Position numbers and translations under genes: made by a program
Notes under the pieces: generated by a model
Told to the model about the DNA's origin: nothing
The model's input: the letters and a program-made list of their open reading frames with translations, nothing else
The model's database searches: none
Source of the DNA: Pieris napi
Lineage: Eukaryota > Arthropoda > Insecta > Lepidoptera > Pieridae
DNA: 64,000 nt
NCBI RefSeq assembly: GCF_905475465.1
Contig: NC_062252.1
Location: 6,014,001-6,078,000 of the forward strand
Reading direction: 5' to 3'
In this document: piece by piece, positions 24,590-36,807 of the stretch
Layout of the letters: each line of letters begins with the position of its first letter
How positions within the stretch are numbered: the first letter of the stretch is position 1

Positions 24590-24890
24590 CTGAGATCGTG
24601 CGTTCAAATCCCGGCAGTGTACTAATGCACTTTATGCGCAATTACTTAAGCAGCATGTCTTAAGCGGGCCATAGACGGACCGCATGTTGCAGTCAAGACC
24701 GACGGTTTGCTCAGGAACTGCTCGAGCGGTCCGTGTATTGCGAATATGAATTTAGTATGGAAACTGCAGATCGCCGTGCGGCGACCGCATATTGCAAAGC
24801 GGGCCATAGCTTTAGACCCAAAAGTCGAAGACATGAGTCAGGCACAGAAACTTGATCACCTACTTGTTTATAAATAAACAAAACAAAGGG
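24590..24890 (+). repeat. Composite of SINE pieces and a truncated MITE
   Basis: gcgttcaaatcccggcagtg is a tRNA B-box-like SINE start. A MITE copy follows at 24666-24811 (ggccatagacggaccgcatg, same family as 15812) that lacks its inverted right end. It runs directly into a SINE tail (ctttagacccaaaagtcg...acttgatcacctacttg). Confidence 0.6.
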
Positions 24891-25571
24891 TTCTAGAATG
24901 TTCCGTAAGTAACATGTTTGATAAAAAATTAATGCGTCTGCAGTGGGAAAATTCTAAAGACGTTAATACTATTGACGAAAATTATCATTAATTAAATACA
25001 AAGTATACCCTGAGGTTAAATTTCTTATAGGTAGGAAATGATATCTTCTTACTTTAGCTAGTACAACTAGTAACGTATTGTCACCGACAGTAATTGAAAA
25101 ATTGTCTTTCGTACCTGGCTTCCTTACCGCAGTCCTTATTACTTGTAGAGATTGAAGTTTTATAATGGCATTTTATACTATTTTGTAACGTCTAATACTT
25201 TGGTTTATGTAATTTGACATTTTAAAGTACAATTCTTTTTATATCTGAAGCTCTATTGAATGCTGGCATGTAATTTATAAATATTCGATTACAAAAACTT
25301 ATATTGGACTTATCGAAGTATTAAACGTTATTTCAACGCTGTTGTACTATTTATAAATACGAAGTTGTGAAACTTTCATTAAACCTGAGAAGATTTCTAT
25401 CACATTTCATAACATAGAAACTGCGAGATAAATCCGTTAACTAATAATACGAGACATTTACAATAAGAATTATCAATATTATCTTAGGTAAAAGATTTAT
25501 TTCAAATTTTACTTTCCTTAGTATTCTTAAATTAAAGGTCGCGATTGTCGTAGAAAACCATAACATTTTTT

Positions 25572-25786
25572 CCACAACTGAGCGTTTTTCAAGGCAGTTT
25601 TTGCCGCGCACCACCACTACGTAAGTGGAACCAGCTGCCCACTGCAGTATTTCCGAACCAATTCGACTTAGGGTCCTTAAAGAAAAGTGCGTACCAATTC
25701 TTAAAAGGCCGGCAACGCAATCGCGAGCCGGCCTTGTCCATGGATGGCGTTATCACTTAACTTCAGGTCTTCTATAAAAAAAAAGG
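25572..25786 (+). pseudogene. CR1/Jockey-like LINE 3' fragment
   Basis: It is nearly the same as the segment from 12568 onward (ccacaactgagcgtttttca, ggcagtttttgccgcgcacc) but with indels and stops, ending in tataaaaaaaaa. The reading frame is broken by insertion of gtaa near 25622. Confidence 0.75.
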
Positions 25787-26998
25787 TTCATTACAATATA
25801 TTTTTACTTGGCCATGTAATAATAATTTTTGAAGACAATTTAGGACATAAAAAGGTCCAACTAATTATTAAACGAGATACATCTTAATAGATTTACATAT
25901 AATACACTAATTAAGATGATATAACAATAATTAGTTATCAACAAATTACACAACCATTGAGGTGAAGTTATTTTCTCTTACGTCCTCTGATAATCGCGAC
26001 CCATGACCTTTTGATAAAAAGAAATAAAGGTGATTTAGACAACTTGAAGGTCATTGAATATAAAATGAGGCCCCACCTAGTCCCATTCGTAATAAATGAC
26101 AAAATTAATATTTAATTTAATCGCGGATGTGGGCTGTGTTTTTACGAATACTAATTTTCTATGTTCTATAATATTTTAGAATTTTTTTATTTTCTTTGTT
26201 TGTAAAAAAATATTCATATTAATGTTACAAAGCCTTTTAAATCGTATATTAAAAAATATAGTTATTGACCTTAATAAAGACTTAGAAATGTTTTTACACT
26301 TATTCTAGTAAATTTGTGTTTTGAATTACCCAACACTGTTATAGTTCAATGACGCATAAGGCAAGAGACAAATTATCGAAAAATAACACGCCGAATTGGA
26401 ATCCATAGATTTTTTAAAGTCGGTTAAAAGTAGGTAAAAATTGTGTTCTGCATATAGAGAAGTGCAATGTTCCTCCTTCTGAAATCTCAATTAATTTAAT
26501 TTAATTATTCTTTGATTGTATAACTCAATATTTAAGAAGTTTAATTTGAAATTCAGTGGTACGTACATATGTATTCGTTTTGATTTATATATACTTTAAA
26601 AATGTTATCAACTGTTTAGAGTCAAGCTAGTAAAGTTTCCATTTTTAAATACATTAAGTATTATCGATATTATTAATACATACATCAATAGACAATTTAG
26701 AGAACCGTTTTTATTATGCATTAAAGAAAGACAAATTTACAGATAACTAATCAGGGACGGACGCGCCAGTGGGGAAAAATTTTGATCGTATAAAATATTT
26801 GATAACGCTGATAATTTTTTATCACTGATCTGGTAGTTTTCATACAGAATTGGAAATATCTACTGACAAAATTTGTTTTGTTTTGCCAGTTACATCTGAG
26901 AATGGCTTTTCATTTTAGCAATCAATAAAACATTGATGATAAAGCGAGAGACCCTATAGAATTCGCCCATGGTGGTTTTGTTGCGGCGTTGAATAGAA

Positions 26999-27969
26999 AT
27001 AAAATGTTACATGATGCCTTTGAAAGTGCACGAGGTAATCGGACATTGCACTATTGTAAGCATCAGACCTGAAGTGCATACCTACCACGTGCATATGATG
27101 TATCAAAGTAGGTAATTTTGCTATGCCCCTTTTTATTATTCTTAAAATACGTGGAAATTTTGCAATGAAATCGTGTGTTTTTCCTCCCATAACTTAGACC
27201 AAAAACATGTTTTCTATTTTAGTTATAAGTTAAGTGAGTGTTGTTCTTATTGCCATTAAATACATTAAGTAGTATTTCGGACAAGTTCCCTTTCCTTACA
27301 CAATAAATTTCCTCTTTATCTTCCTACGGGTATTACGTAACATCTATCATACTTTAAAAAAAAACATATACTAGATACATAGGAATATTATAGGTACATA
27401 CATTTTTATAACTTGTAAGCCAACTTTTATGTTAAAGTTAGTCTTCCACCGAATATATAAGTTAACTAAGCGTAAGACGAAGTTGAGAACGAAGTTCCAT
27501 GAAATAGGATCGCTGCTTAATATAAAACAAAATCCTACGCCGTCATTGTTCCGTGCGTGATAAACTCAAACACTGCAAGGTTTTCACCAATAAAGTGTCC
27601 AATGAGAAAGGTAAAATAAAATGATACTTAATAAAATGAATTAAAAAGAGTTATAACAGAGATTTGCTAATGCAATTACGACGTTAGTGTGAATAAACGT
27701 TTTGGTAGAGCTACTTTCTATCACACACGAGCGTAATCATATCGAGAATTCCGGCTTCAGACAACTTTGTAACAAGTAAAAGTATGATAGACTGCATGCT
27801 ATTGCAATTGCACCTGTTATACGTTTTACATATTAGTTTAAGTATATACTTTATGCCCTAGTATAGATTCAGACTAAAAAAAGAAGAAAGTAAGATCATT
27901 TCAGGTCTAATGCTTCAATAGTGCAATGTCCGATTACCTCGTGGGTCAAGGGATCAAGTAACATTTTAT
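26999..27969. mobile_element. Large element with about 75-bp imperfect terminal inverted repeats
   Basis: Left arm ataaaatgttac...cacgaggtaatcggacattg, then cactattgtaagcatcagac, to about 27076. The right arm from about 27898 is its inverse (gtctaatgcttcaatagtgc, caatgtccgattacctcgtg), ending gtaacattttat. The 820-bp interior shows no transposase and was not recognised. Confidence 0.7.
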
Positions 27970-29260
27970 ATAATTACTAAAAAAAATTTACTTTGTTATT
28001 TAAGAGTTGGGAAAAACAGGTATTTTTTAATTAAAAGAGTTCTCAAATTTACCACACAATATGCATACTTCTAATGATTAAAAACATTTATTTTAATTAT
28101 TTAACTTACGTATTAAATTTTATTTATTCATCTGGAGTCATCAGTATGTGGGTTAGTTTCAAATTTGGGTTGGACCTACTAGTAGTTATATGACATAAAA
28201 TGTATAAACATTGTGTATGTTTTAACATTAACGCCTAGATTTCATTTACCATGTACCATGTTGACCATAGATTCGATTCTAGGTTCTAGTACACATTGGA
28301 ATATTTTTTATGCGTACTATAAATGTATAATCCTTGTTCATTTTTAATGTGATCACGTTGTTCGAATGTGTGTGTAAATTTCATTTAAAATAATTAGTCG
28401 ATTTTAATTAGTTTTAAACGATGTTTTTATACAGCTAAACAGATATAGTAAAACCGTTCCATTTTCCTGTGTAACAAATGGATTTCTCACTATTGATATA
28501 GTGTTTCGACAATCCAATCCGAAAATCGGGTCATATATTAGTTCATAAGAAGAATATTTATCAGCAGCACGAAGTCGTGCCATCGAATCACGGCCGATGT
28601 ATTTTTCTTTCTATGTCCGCACTTAACACTCCCTGGTACGGAGAAAACATCGTGAGTAAACCGGCATGCTTTGGATCTAAAAATCTACGGCGTTTGTGAA
28701 GGCTGTATAAAATTACATAGTAACATAATATATAACTCTGAAGCTTAGAACTAAAAGGTAGCACCACTGTTTTTAAATAGAATATTTAAGTTGTTAAAAT
28801 TTTCCGTAGTTACTGGAAATAATTAAGAAGAAAAAAACTAGAAAATTTCTATGTCTAATTATTGTAGTTACGCAACAAACATAGTATAAATTACTTGCAT
28901 TCCACGTGTGGCTTATCAGCACAGCCTTGTGATCGCTTCGATACGTTTCCATAAAAATTTTCACATAAATTCGCTTTAAATGCGAAACGAACTTACCAAG
29001 GTGAATACTGAATTTTATTGCATTTTTTTTGTTAATATCGAATATTGAAAATACTAGAGAACTAGTTTAATAACAGTTGTGTACACATGTGTTGGAAGGT
29101 CACATTCATTTAATATTATTTAAATTGTAAAAGCGCTTTGTTATTTTAATTATTTAACACCGTGTCCAAAATGATATATTCAAGTAATTTCTAGTATAGG
29201 TTTATAATTAAATTTCTTTATGTTTTTATGCCAGTTATATTTCAATTGCTTATCAGTTAT
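27970..29260. other. Mostly unrecognised intronic DNA
   Basis: A SINE-tail fragment lies near 28600-28690 (gagaaaacatcgtgagtaaa, ccggcatgctttggatc). The rest shows nothing I can support. Confidence 0.35.
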
Positions 29261-29263
29261 CAG

Positions 29264-29448
29264 TGTTGGCCTAGTAGCTTTGGTCTGCGACTCTCCTCCC
29301 TGGAGTCGTAGATCTGATACCCGTCTGTGCACCAATGTAGTTTATGTCTATGTGCCGCTTCTAATACGGGCTCATACGGTGAAGGAAATCATCGCGAGGA
29401 AACCGGCTGAAATCCTGATCTGTTGATCATCTACTTGTCTATGGAATA
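29264..29448 (+). repeat. tRNA-derived SINE
   Basis: It starts with an A-box-like ggcctagtagctttggtctg, continues through a degraded B-box region (gatacccgtctgtgcaccaa), and has the conserved body ggtgaaggaaatcatcgcga...aaaccggc and tail gatcatctacttgtctatgg. Related copies lie at 55209 (+), 57660 (-) and 63478 (-). Confidence 0.7.
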
Positions 29449-29745
29449 AAAAATGACCATTATAGGTCCACCACTAGATTAATATTGTTTATCTTCCATT
29501 TTGAAAATAATGTTATATTTTAATTCACATGACCCATTTTCAAGTCTAATTTTACAACTTAACTTCAAAATATTCACTTCTCATCATAAATAATGATCAC
29601 ATAAAAGATTGTCCATGTAAAACACGTCATCTGTCAATCTCATGTTTCAAACCTGGGCGGTGAAGATGGATCCTTGATTACAAAAATATATTATTTCCTA
29701 CTCGTATAAGAAATATATTAAAACATGTTGAAGCGAGGCATTTAT

Positions 29746-29889
29746 AATTTTCCACAATTTGGTCTTAGTACATATTTCCGATCGTGTCTTCACAGAAAGA
29801 ATACCAAGCTTGTTCTATACAAAACTCTGCTGCGACCAGTGCTCACTTATGGTTCCGAAGCTTGGGCGTCTTACGATACTAAATAGCGC
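29746..29889 (+). pseudogene. RTE-like LINE reverse-transcriptase fragment
   Basis: In one frame it reads FGLSTYFRSCLHRKNTKLVL, then YKTLLRPVLTYGSEAWASYD and a stop. The YKTLxRPVLTYGSEtW pattern is typical of the C-terminal region of RTE-type elements. Only about 48 codons survive. Confidence 0.7.
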
Positions 29890-30329
29890 TCGGTGTTTAA
29901 ATATCGTACGATCACCTCCTCCTCATTGCTTAACGATGCAAAAATATGATATTAGGTCCTTACATATGAAATTGACGTTATGTCGTACTGGCCACTTTGC
30001 CCACACATACAATCAAATTTTTACAGCTATTCTCTATACTATACTCGTGCATTTGTTTTTCGAAAACCATTCATTTTCCCGTTTTATTTTTTTTAATATA
30101 TGGTATATAGATAAATTAGAATGTATTTCGTAGTCATCTCGAACCGTGAGATTAATCTATAGTAGTCTAGATTTTATTTAAAAAAACATCTTGAAAGTCC
30201 GCTTAGTTTTGATAGTTGAAGCTGTTTTAATCTCAATCACAGTTGCGCATAATTGTAAAGAATTTAGGGCGCATAGTGTAGCTTTAGTTAAAACTTTTTG
30301 TTATAATATTTACTATTTATGATTTTATG

Positions 30330-30430
30330 ACAGAAACCGGCATGCCTTAGACCCAAAAGGACAGGAGGCCTACTAGAAAAATAAAAAAAAACAAATGATC
30401 ACGGAATAGATACAGAAGTTTATGGACACT
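30330..30430 (+). repeat. SINE tail fragment
   Basis: gaaaccggcatgccttagac followed by a cacggaatagatacagaag block matches the 3' part of the SINE at 55209. Confidence 0.5.
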
Positions 30431-33400
30431 TTTTTTTATTTGAACAAAGTAATTTCTGTTATCCAGGCTCTTAATAGATTTTATACTAATACTACAATTC
30501 GACCCTTCAATACCTTATAACTTCGTGATTTGAACTCAGAAAATATTGTACTCATACTATAGGAATGAGGGAAACCATACAACGCAGACGGGTCTTCAAC
30601 GGTAGCAAGATCTACATTAATTATGTAAAACGATTTGCTTAAGCATTTTTAAAATCTTGTTAGAAAATATTTTTAACTATCACTAGTTGTACCTAAGCAA
30701 AGATTATTACTGAGCACATCTCCTGTATCGACATCAAAAACACAAATTTCTAATTCATTTAATATCCTAAGTGCGACCGAAATTAATTGATAAGATGGCT
30801 ATAAATTGATATTATATTCGAATAATATATAGTGGAAATTTGTATTTTTTTTGTCTGTAAAGATAGGTATTCAAATATTTAAAAACCATTGGAATGCTAC
30901 ATTATATATATATATCATATAACATAACATAGGCTTTAGTTATTACAAAAACAATAACCTCAAATCTTCTATCTTTTGATACGACATAGAGCATTTGTAG
31001 TATTTATTATTATGCAATTGATTTTGGACATCGCAAGAAATATAAAACGGAAGTCTTAGGGTATTTCCGGAGATATCTGTGATAATATAATGTATTTAGG
31101 TTTTACCGAAAGATAACAAATTATATGATAGTACATTTGCTACTAGATAAGCAGATTTTTACGTAATTAATAACTATATTTGTATTTTGTGATAACCTAT
31201 TTATGTTATTTTAGAAAGTAGATATACAATTTGAATAATATTGATTTATTATTATTAATAAGATTTCATTTATCACATTTTAATAATGATATGCTGTTCC
31301 GCCATTTTGCGTGCTTCAGTCTGTGGTTATTAGTGTGAAGTTAGGAAAGTTTGTATTATATATTGAAACACTTTGGGACATACTTATTTATATGTAATTA
31401 GTGTAAGATAAGTGCTATCGGATGTCATATCAATAATAAATAAAATACATTCTGGGTAATCACCCATTACGAAAAACCTTGAATTGTCATAAAAACGATA
31501 ATGATTGATCATCATTAATACTGTAGATAAAATTTGAATTACACTATTCTTTATGATTCGCTTCGTTTAGGGCTCTGTGACATCTGAAATGTCACTTCGA
31601 AGATCCGGTTTCTTGGCGATATTATCTACAAATTTAAATAATGATAAAAACTAATATTTTTGGTTTTTAATGTAAGATTTCTACAACTACTTTAAAACAC
31701 TAATTTTTCGCCTTTAAAATTATTTAAAATCAGTATTAAGTTAATTAGGATCTTGATATTAAAGACTGACATTGATATATAAAACGCAAATGTTAAAACC
31801 CTATTCAACTGAGTTAATTACTCCGCTACTTGAGCGATTGATTTAATTAAAATCATAAAGCAGCTGTTGAAGTAACTCGATTATGAAGCGAATAATTTAA
31901 ATATGAAAATCGATTTCCCGGAATCGATTGTAGTCTAGAAATCAGGCTCCAAATGCCAGTGCAATAGCAACGCATGAATGCTTGCGACATAGTAGAGTAA
32001 ATATATGGTATGCCAAACGCGATTTCCACTTTATATTATGTAGTGCACTACTTTTTGTTGGTGGTAGAGTACATACAGCTTTTCTGTTACTAAACATATA
32101 ATCCAAATTCGAATGACTTTTTTAATAAAATTTCGAGCTTCTCACAGACCCAGAAGAACCAATTTTCCGAGCCAGTAGTAACTAAAAAGTCCCATTATAG
32201 AACTTTCTACAAAAATTATGAGTATAAAGTTTGCTTTGGCATATATATTATGTACTTACAAATCGTATTTGTTTATCTGTTAAAATCTAAACAAGTTAAC
32301 TCTACTACTTTCTTTATTCTAGTATATACCGTAATACTTTTAATGATTCATAACTCAATGAAACGATTTTAATGATTCATGAACAACGGGACGATACATG
32401 CGTGCGGGAGGAAGTGGCAGGTGCAATGTCATTCAAGTACTTTACAAGATTATCTGACATTAATCCCAAATTTGTATGTTGGTATCATTAAAAACATAAT
32501 CGATTCGTGTTCTTTGTCTGTGGTAGACAGCGCTTTTATGTTTCAACTATCTAGTCTGTGGTTAGGATTGTAAGTAGAAGATGGCGGGTCGATTGTCATG
32601 CGATTGGCGGCCGTGTCCATTGTCAATGTCATCAAATTAATTGGAATTCCCAATGTTAGTTTTTTTTCCAAAAGGTTGATAGCGGATAATAAAATAGAGT
32701 GAGTAACATTACCTACCAAGAAAATTTACAAAATACTTTCAAGTTCAAGTATAATGAAAAACTAAATGTTTAACCAGAAAATATATTCCTAAAAAACTTT
32801 CAACAATACTTGCTTGTATCAAATCTTGAACGCAAATAAAGTATTTTTCTCATAAAACATGTTTAAAAATGCTTATTGCGATTAACTAAATTCTAGACCA
32901 CGATATCTAAAAAACCTTCGCTTTAGTGTAAAAATACACAACAATTTCAATATGCAGTGAAATACCTAAGATTCCACGAAACCAAACATTAACTTAAAAA
33001 TGCAATTGACGTCACGGATACATGCACGTTAAATAACTAGAAAACATGTTTTGTTCAAACGATTTTAATTTTAAGCATGTAGGGAATATATAAAATATGA
33101 TACCCTTATATATAATATTTAAGGTGTACCGTAATGTTATGTTATTTTTAAAAAAGCATTGTAATAAATCTGTTGACTTTTTGTAAAGTATTCCTGAGCC
33201 AATTAATACCTTTTGTATTTGAAATTTTGTATCGTAAGTTTTGATTGTTTTATCGCTACCACAGTCGTGTCGTACGTTAAAAAATAAACAGGAATAATTA
33301 AAAATTCACGAAAGGTTACGATTAAGAACAACGAAAGTCATTATGAACATAGACTTTGGGTTTGTTTGGTTGTTGGTTGTTCCTATCGGATGCCTCATTT

Positions 33401-34424
33401 CGCCACGTGACACTTCGGAATATTATGAACACCGTCTGCATCTTACAGGTTGCATTTAGATGGACAAAATCAATTTCTGACATCGAATTATCTTAGTCCA
33501 GTTCTACCCACGTAATCCTGTACAAACCGGTCCACATCATGGGAATCCGGGCTAATAGGACAATCATTACGGAGGGTTAATCGCAGGAAGAGGACTTATG
33601 ATTTATGAAATCAGATTTTTACACTACTAAAATTTAATAGCGATTACATAAGTCGATATTGAACAAGGATTGGTTGTCTAGTATCCGTTCGCTAAGAATA
33701 TTGTTTTTGAATCGGAAATTTATATGGAAGACATTGTTTATTTTTGAAAGACACATTTACTTACGATATATTATGATTAAAACGCTTGAACTTAATATAT
33801 AAAACGTGACCAATATAAGCGTAAACGTGTAAGTTACATTTGCAACACTTCTTAGATTATATAAAAATTAAGTTAAGAGGTTGAAAAGAAAAATATTCCA
33901 TTGAAACTTTTTATTTAAGGCTTCACTTTCAAAGTAACAATTTAATGTCTGAAAAATTTATGATGTCTAAAAATAAAATTGTTTAAATGCCTCACATGTT
34001 GTTTAAATTATGTTGTTTATAAATATTGATTTGATGTTGTTTTCTCGACGTTACCGAAAATCGTAAACTACAATGACAATTTATTTGCAAAATTTCTTCT
34101 CTATAGCAGATTACATACAGTAGCTCTCAGTCTCTAAGTGGTGCGTCTCTGAACAAGTTATTGCGCCCCGCGGCACACCCAGCAATAGTTGCCGTTTCCC
34201 ATGCCTAGTGTTATTAATCGCTACTTATTAATCCGACACATCTATATATTGTACCCGTAAGGGTAGGGGACAATGTATAAATGTGTGTGTGATGGATTTC
34301 AAATAGATCTTGTTTCAAATGTCTTACTAATATTGTAAGACATGCGTTTCGTTAGAGTAACATTAACTCTGCCTGATCACCTACTTGCTAACAATGGACT
34401 TTAAACTGTCTATGGGTTGTTGTA
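30431..34424. other. AT-rich intronic DNA without recognised repeats
   Basis: No gene or element can be supported. Two short minus-strand segments (33447-33491 and 32146-32181) have splice-like borders and compatible phase, and are discussed under findings. A (TA)n tract lies near 30902. A partial SINE tail lies near 34350-34410. Confidence 0.3.
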
Positions 34425-34980
34425 TCTTATTTATTGGCTGGGGGCCTCATCGATTTCGAGCGGTATCTTCCAGGCAACCACTGTGAAAAAATGTATTAAA
34501 TTACATAAGAAAAGCAAGAAGTGCATAAATACATAATACATATATTAAGAGAAAACTAAACAGGAACAAAAGAAACTAAACTAAAAAAGGATACATGAAA
34601 AATAAAAAGTGCACATGAATCACGATAATTTTAGATCAGTCTCACGTCAGTTAGTAGTCAGTACGAAAGTTAGGGAAAACTTAACTATAAAGTAGACAGG
34701 AAATGTTTGTACAGAAAAAATTTAAAGGAAGATAAAGAAGGAGCTAAGCGAATAGGGACGGGAAGTGATAGGGATACGATGTGGACAGGAAATGTTTGTA
34801 CAGTAGAAATTTAAATCAAGATAAAGAAGGAGCTAAGCCAATAGGGACAGGAAGTGAATTCAATAGCCTAACTGCAGATACCTTAAACGACACATGCATT
34901 AAAGACCTAAATACTCCTTTTTATGAGTCACGGCAACTTCACCGAGAAGCCAGAACACAGGCGGACGTTGAAATGGCATG
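34425..34980 (-). pseudogene. LINE 3' fragment with internal 89-bp duplication
   Basis: On the minus strand the frame reads SFKVSAVRLLNSLPVPIGLA, the reverse-transcriptase C-terminus motif also seen in the 46230 copy (SFKVSAVRLWNLLAVPIRF). The 3' tail reads tggttgcctggaagataccg. Two copies of gacaggaaatgtttgtacag (34695 and 34784) lie 89 bp apart. Confidence 0.65.
34695..34865. repeat. 89-bp tandem duplication inside the LINE fragment
   Basis: Both units run from gacaggaaatgtttgtacag through gataaagaaggagctaagc to atagggacggaagtga-like sequence, with a few substitutions. Confidence 0.8.
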
Positions 34981-35475
34981 ACATAATTTTGTTGGTCATA
35001 ACCGTGCCGTGCGCTCCGCTTAAGATCTAGGCCGAGGTACGTAATCGGTCGGAATTACCTCACTAATCTATATATGCTCCAATATATTCAAAGGGATCAA
35101 TCAAATCGTTGTACAATTGAAGAAAATAGTATTTATTTAGTTGCTTTCAGAGACATTCCCAAAATTCTTACTCCCGTATAGTAAAGTTAACTGTTACTCC
35201 AGTGAGAACTGGCTTAGAATATAATAATGCTTTACATTTCTTTAATAAAGCAATTGCTTAGATGCTTTGGTAATGAGCGTTGTAACGACATACTTCATTA
35301 CAGATCTGCTGAATTTATGCGCTTCTGTACTAAGAATTTGTAGTTGTATAATTTATTTTTTGTTCGAAAACGATCAAATATTTTTTGCTTTTACAACGTA
35401 ATGAATAATAACATTATGTTTATCGCTCAAAATAAATAATAGTAATATAATGGAATAAATCCCGTGTGAGTTTCC

Positions 35476-35610
35476 AAATATTTATTTATTTATTAATAGC
35501 AAACAGCTAGTTATAAACAGTTTTAACAATGTGTAGAACTCGCGTCGTGGGAGAATGTACCTGCCACTTTCTGGTCCAGGTAACTTGCCCAAAGTCCGTT
35601 ACTTTAAATG
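35476..35610 (-). repeat. LINE 3' tail
   Basis: On the minus strand it ends TTAATAAATAAATAAATA after a GC-richer leader with ttgggcaagttacctggacc and gcaggtacattctcccacg. No coding is left. Confidence 0.5.
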
Positions 35611-36468
35611 AACCTTCACTTAAGCACGTACGAAATCATATATTTTATGACTTTTCAATTATACGAAAGTGTTATTAATTAACTTTCCAATTACTTAAAA
35701 CTAGTTAAATTTTAGATTTTAATGCTTAACCTAAATGTAATTGGCACATACGGTTTGTTTAAAGTAATGATTTTAGTAATTGACTAAATATACAAAATTT
35801 ATGTTTAGTCACGAAACTTTAATACGAAAGAAACTCGTGATTAATACGTATACATAATTATAGGCAAATACTAAAAACATTTTAAGAATTTGTTTCCTAT
35901 AGATAAATAAAAGATAAGTAAAATGACAACTTGAAACTTGAAAGCATAGGAGATCTGTGTGTTTTCTAAGTTAATCGAGAAAAGAGCGTTAATTTGTTTG
36001 TGAAAATTAATACGGTAGGAACGCTGGATTTACCTGTAAATAACGCCTCGTTTTGGTCATGGTATACCTCGTTTTGTTTACTCATCAATAAGTATAGCCG
36101 ATATATATATAATGAAATATCAATGGTAGAACTGTGCGGTATTTTTCTAAGCAAAATGAATTACGTAGCCTTGTATAGAAATATAACAGTAGTCGATGAC
36201 CAAAAAATATCGTGCATTGATCCGAGAGGTCATTAACATCTCATAACAGGGTTCACGTAGCAAATAGTATATAATTATGCTTATTAGCTAATTTAAACCT
36301 TTTTCTCATACAGACTTTCTCTCATCTGGACGTTTTATGCCTTGATGCTTTTGTTTAAATGTTTTCTTGTGATCTAAAAGAAGCCTTTAGTCTATATATA
36401 TAAGGTTGATGTTAAAACAATCTCTAGCAATAATTTTAGGGCGCCAAAAAGAGAAGTCAATATTATTA

Positions 36469-36807
36469 TCTAAACTAATATTATAAAGAGGAAAGATTTG
36501 ATTTTTTGTTTGTTTGAAATGAATAGGCTCCGAAACTACTGGACCGATTTCAAAAAGTCTTTCACCGTTGGCAAGCTACACTATTCCCGAGTGACATAGG
36601 CTATGTTTCATTTTCTAAAAAATTAGGGATGCTTACTAAAACTTGAATAATCTAACACAATGTTTTACATATTAGCTACAATTTAATGGCATAACCACCA
36701 AAAAAGCATGGTGGATTGGTGTTCTCCTGCCGTTTCTCTTAAATAGTTTACTACTATGTAATATAGCAAAAATCTTAGCCACAGCAACGCTTGGCCGAGT
36801 CTACTAG
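36469..36807 (+). mobile_element. Chimeric non-autonomous Helitron
   Basis: It starts A|TCTAAACTAATATTATAAAG and ends ggccgagtctactag|T with the hairpin gccacagcaacgcttggc. The 3' part from about 36660 matches the family at 5833, 8078 and 45813, but the first 190 bp are a different sequence (taggctccgaaactactgga). Decayed relatives of that 5' part lie near 10355 and 11345. Confidence 0.8.

Noticed and set aside
25014..25032. Recursive splice site (tttcttatag|gtagga)
   Set aside because: The donor half is weak and no RS-exon donor follows.
25994..26019. 26-nt minus-strand micro-exon (MGRDYQR)
   Set aside because: A similar gtcgcgattgtcgtag stretch lies nearby at 25539 in the other orientation, so it looks like repeat-derived symmetry.
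29759..30133. 124-codon open frame as a host gene
   Set aside because: An alternative frame shows a reverse-transcriptase remnant here, so the long frame is a shadow of transposon sequence.
32577..32650. Coding segment on either strand in a GC-richer patch
   Set aside because: Open on both strands for only about 20-30 codons, and no AG acceptor is available in the upstream minus-strand sequence.
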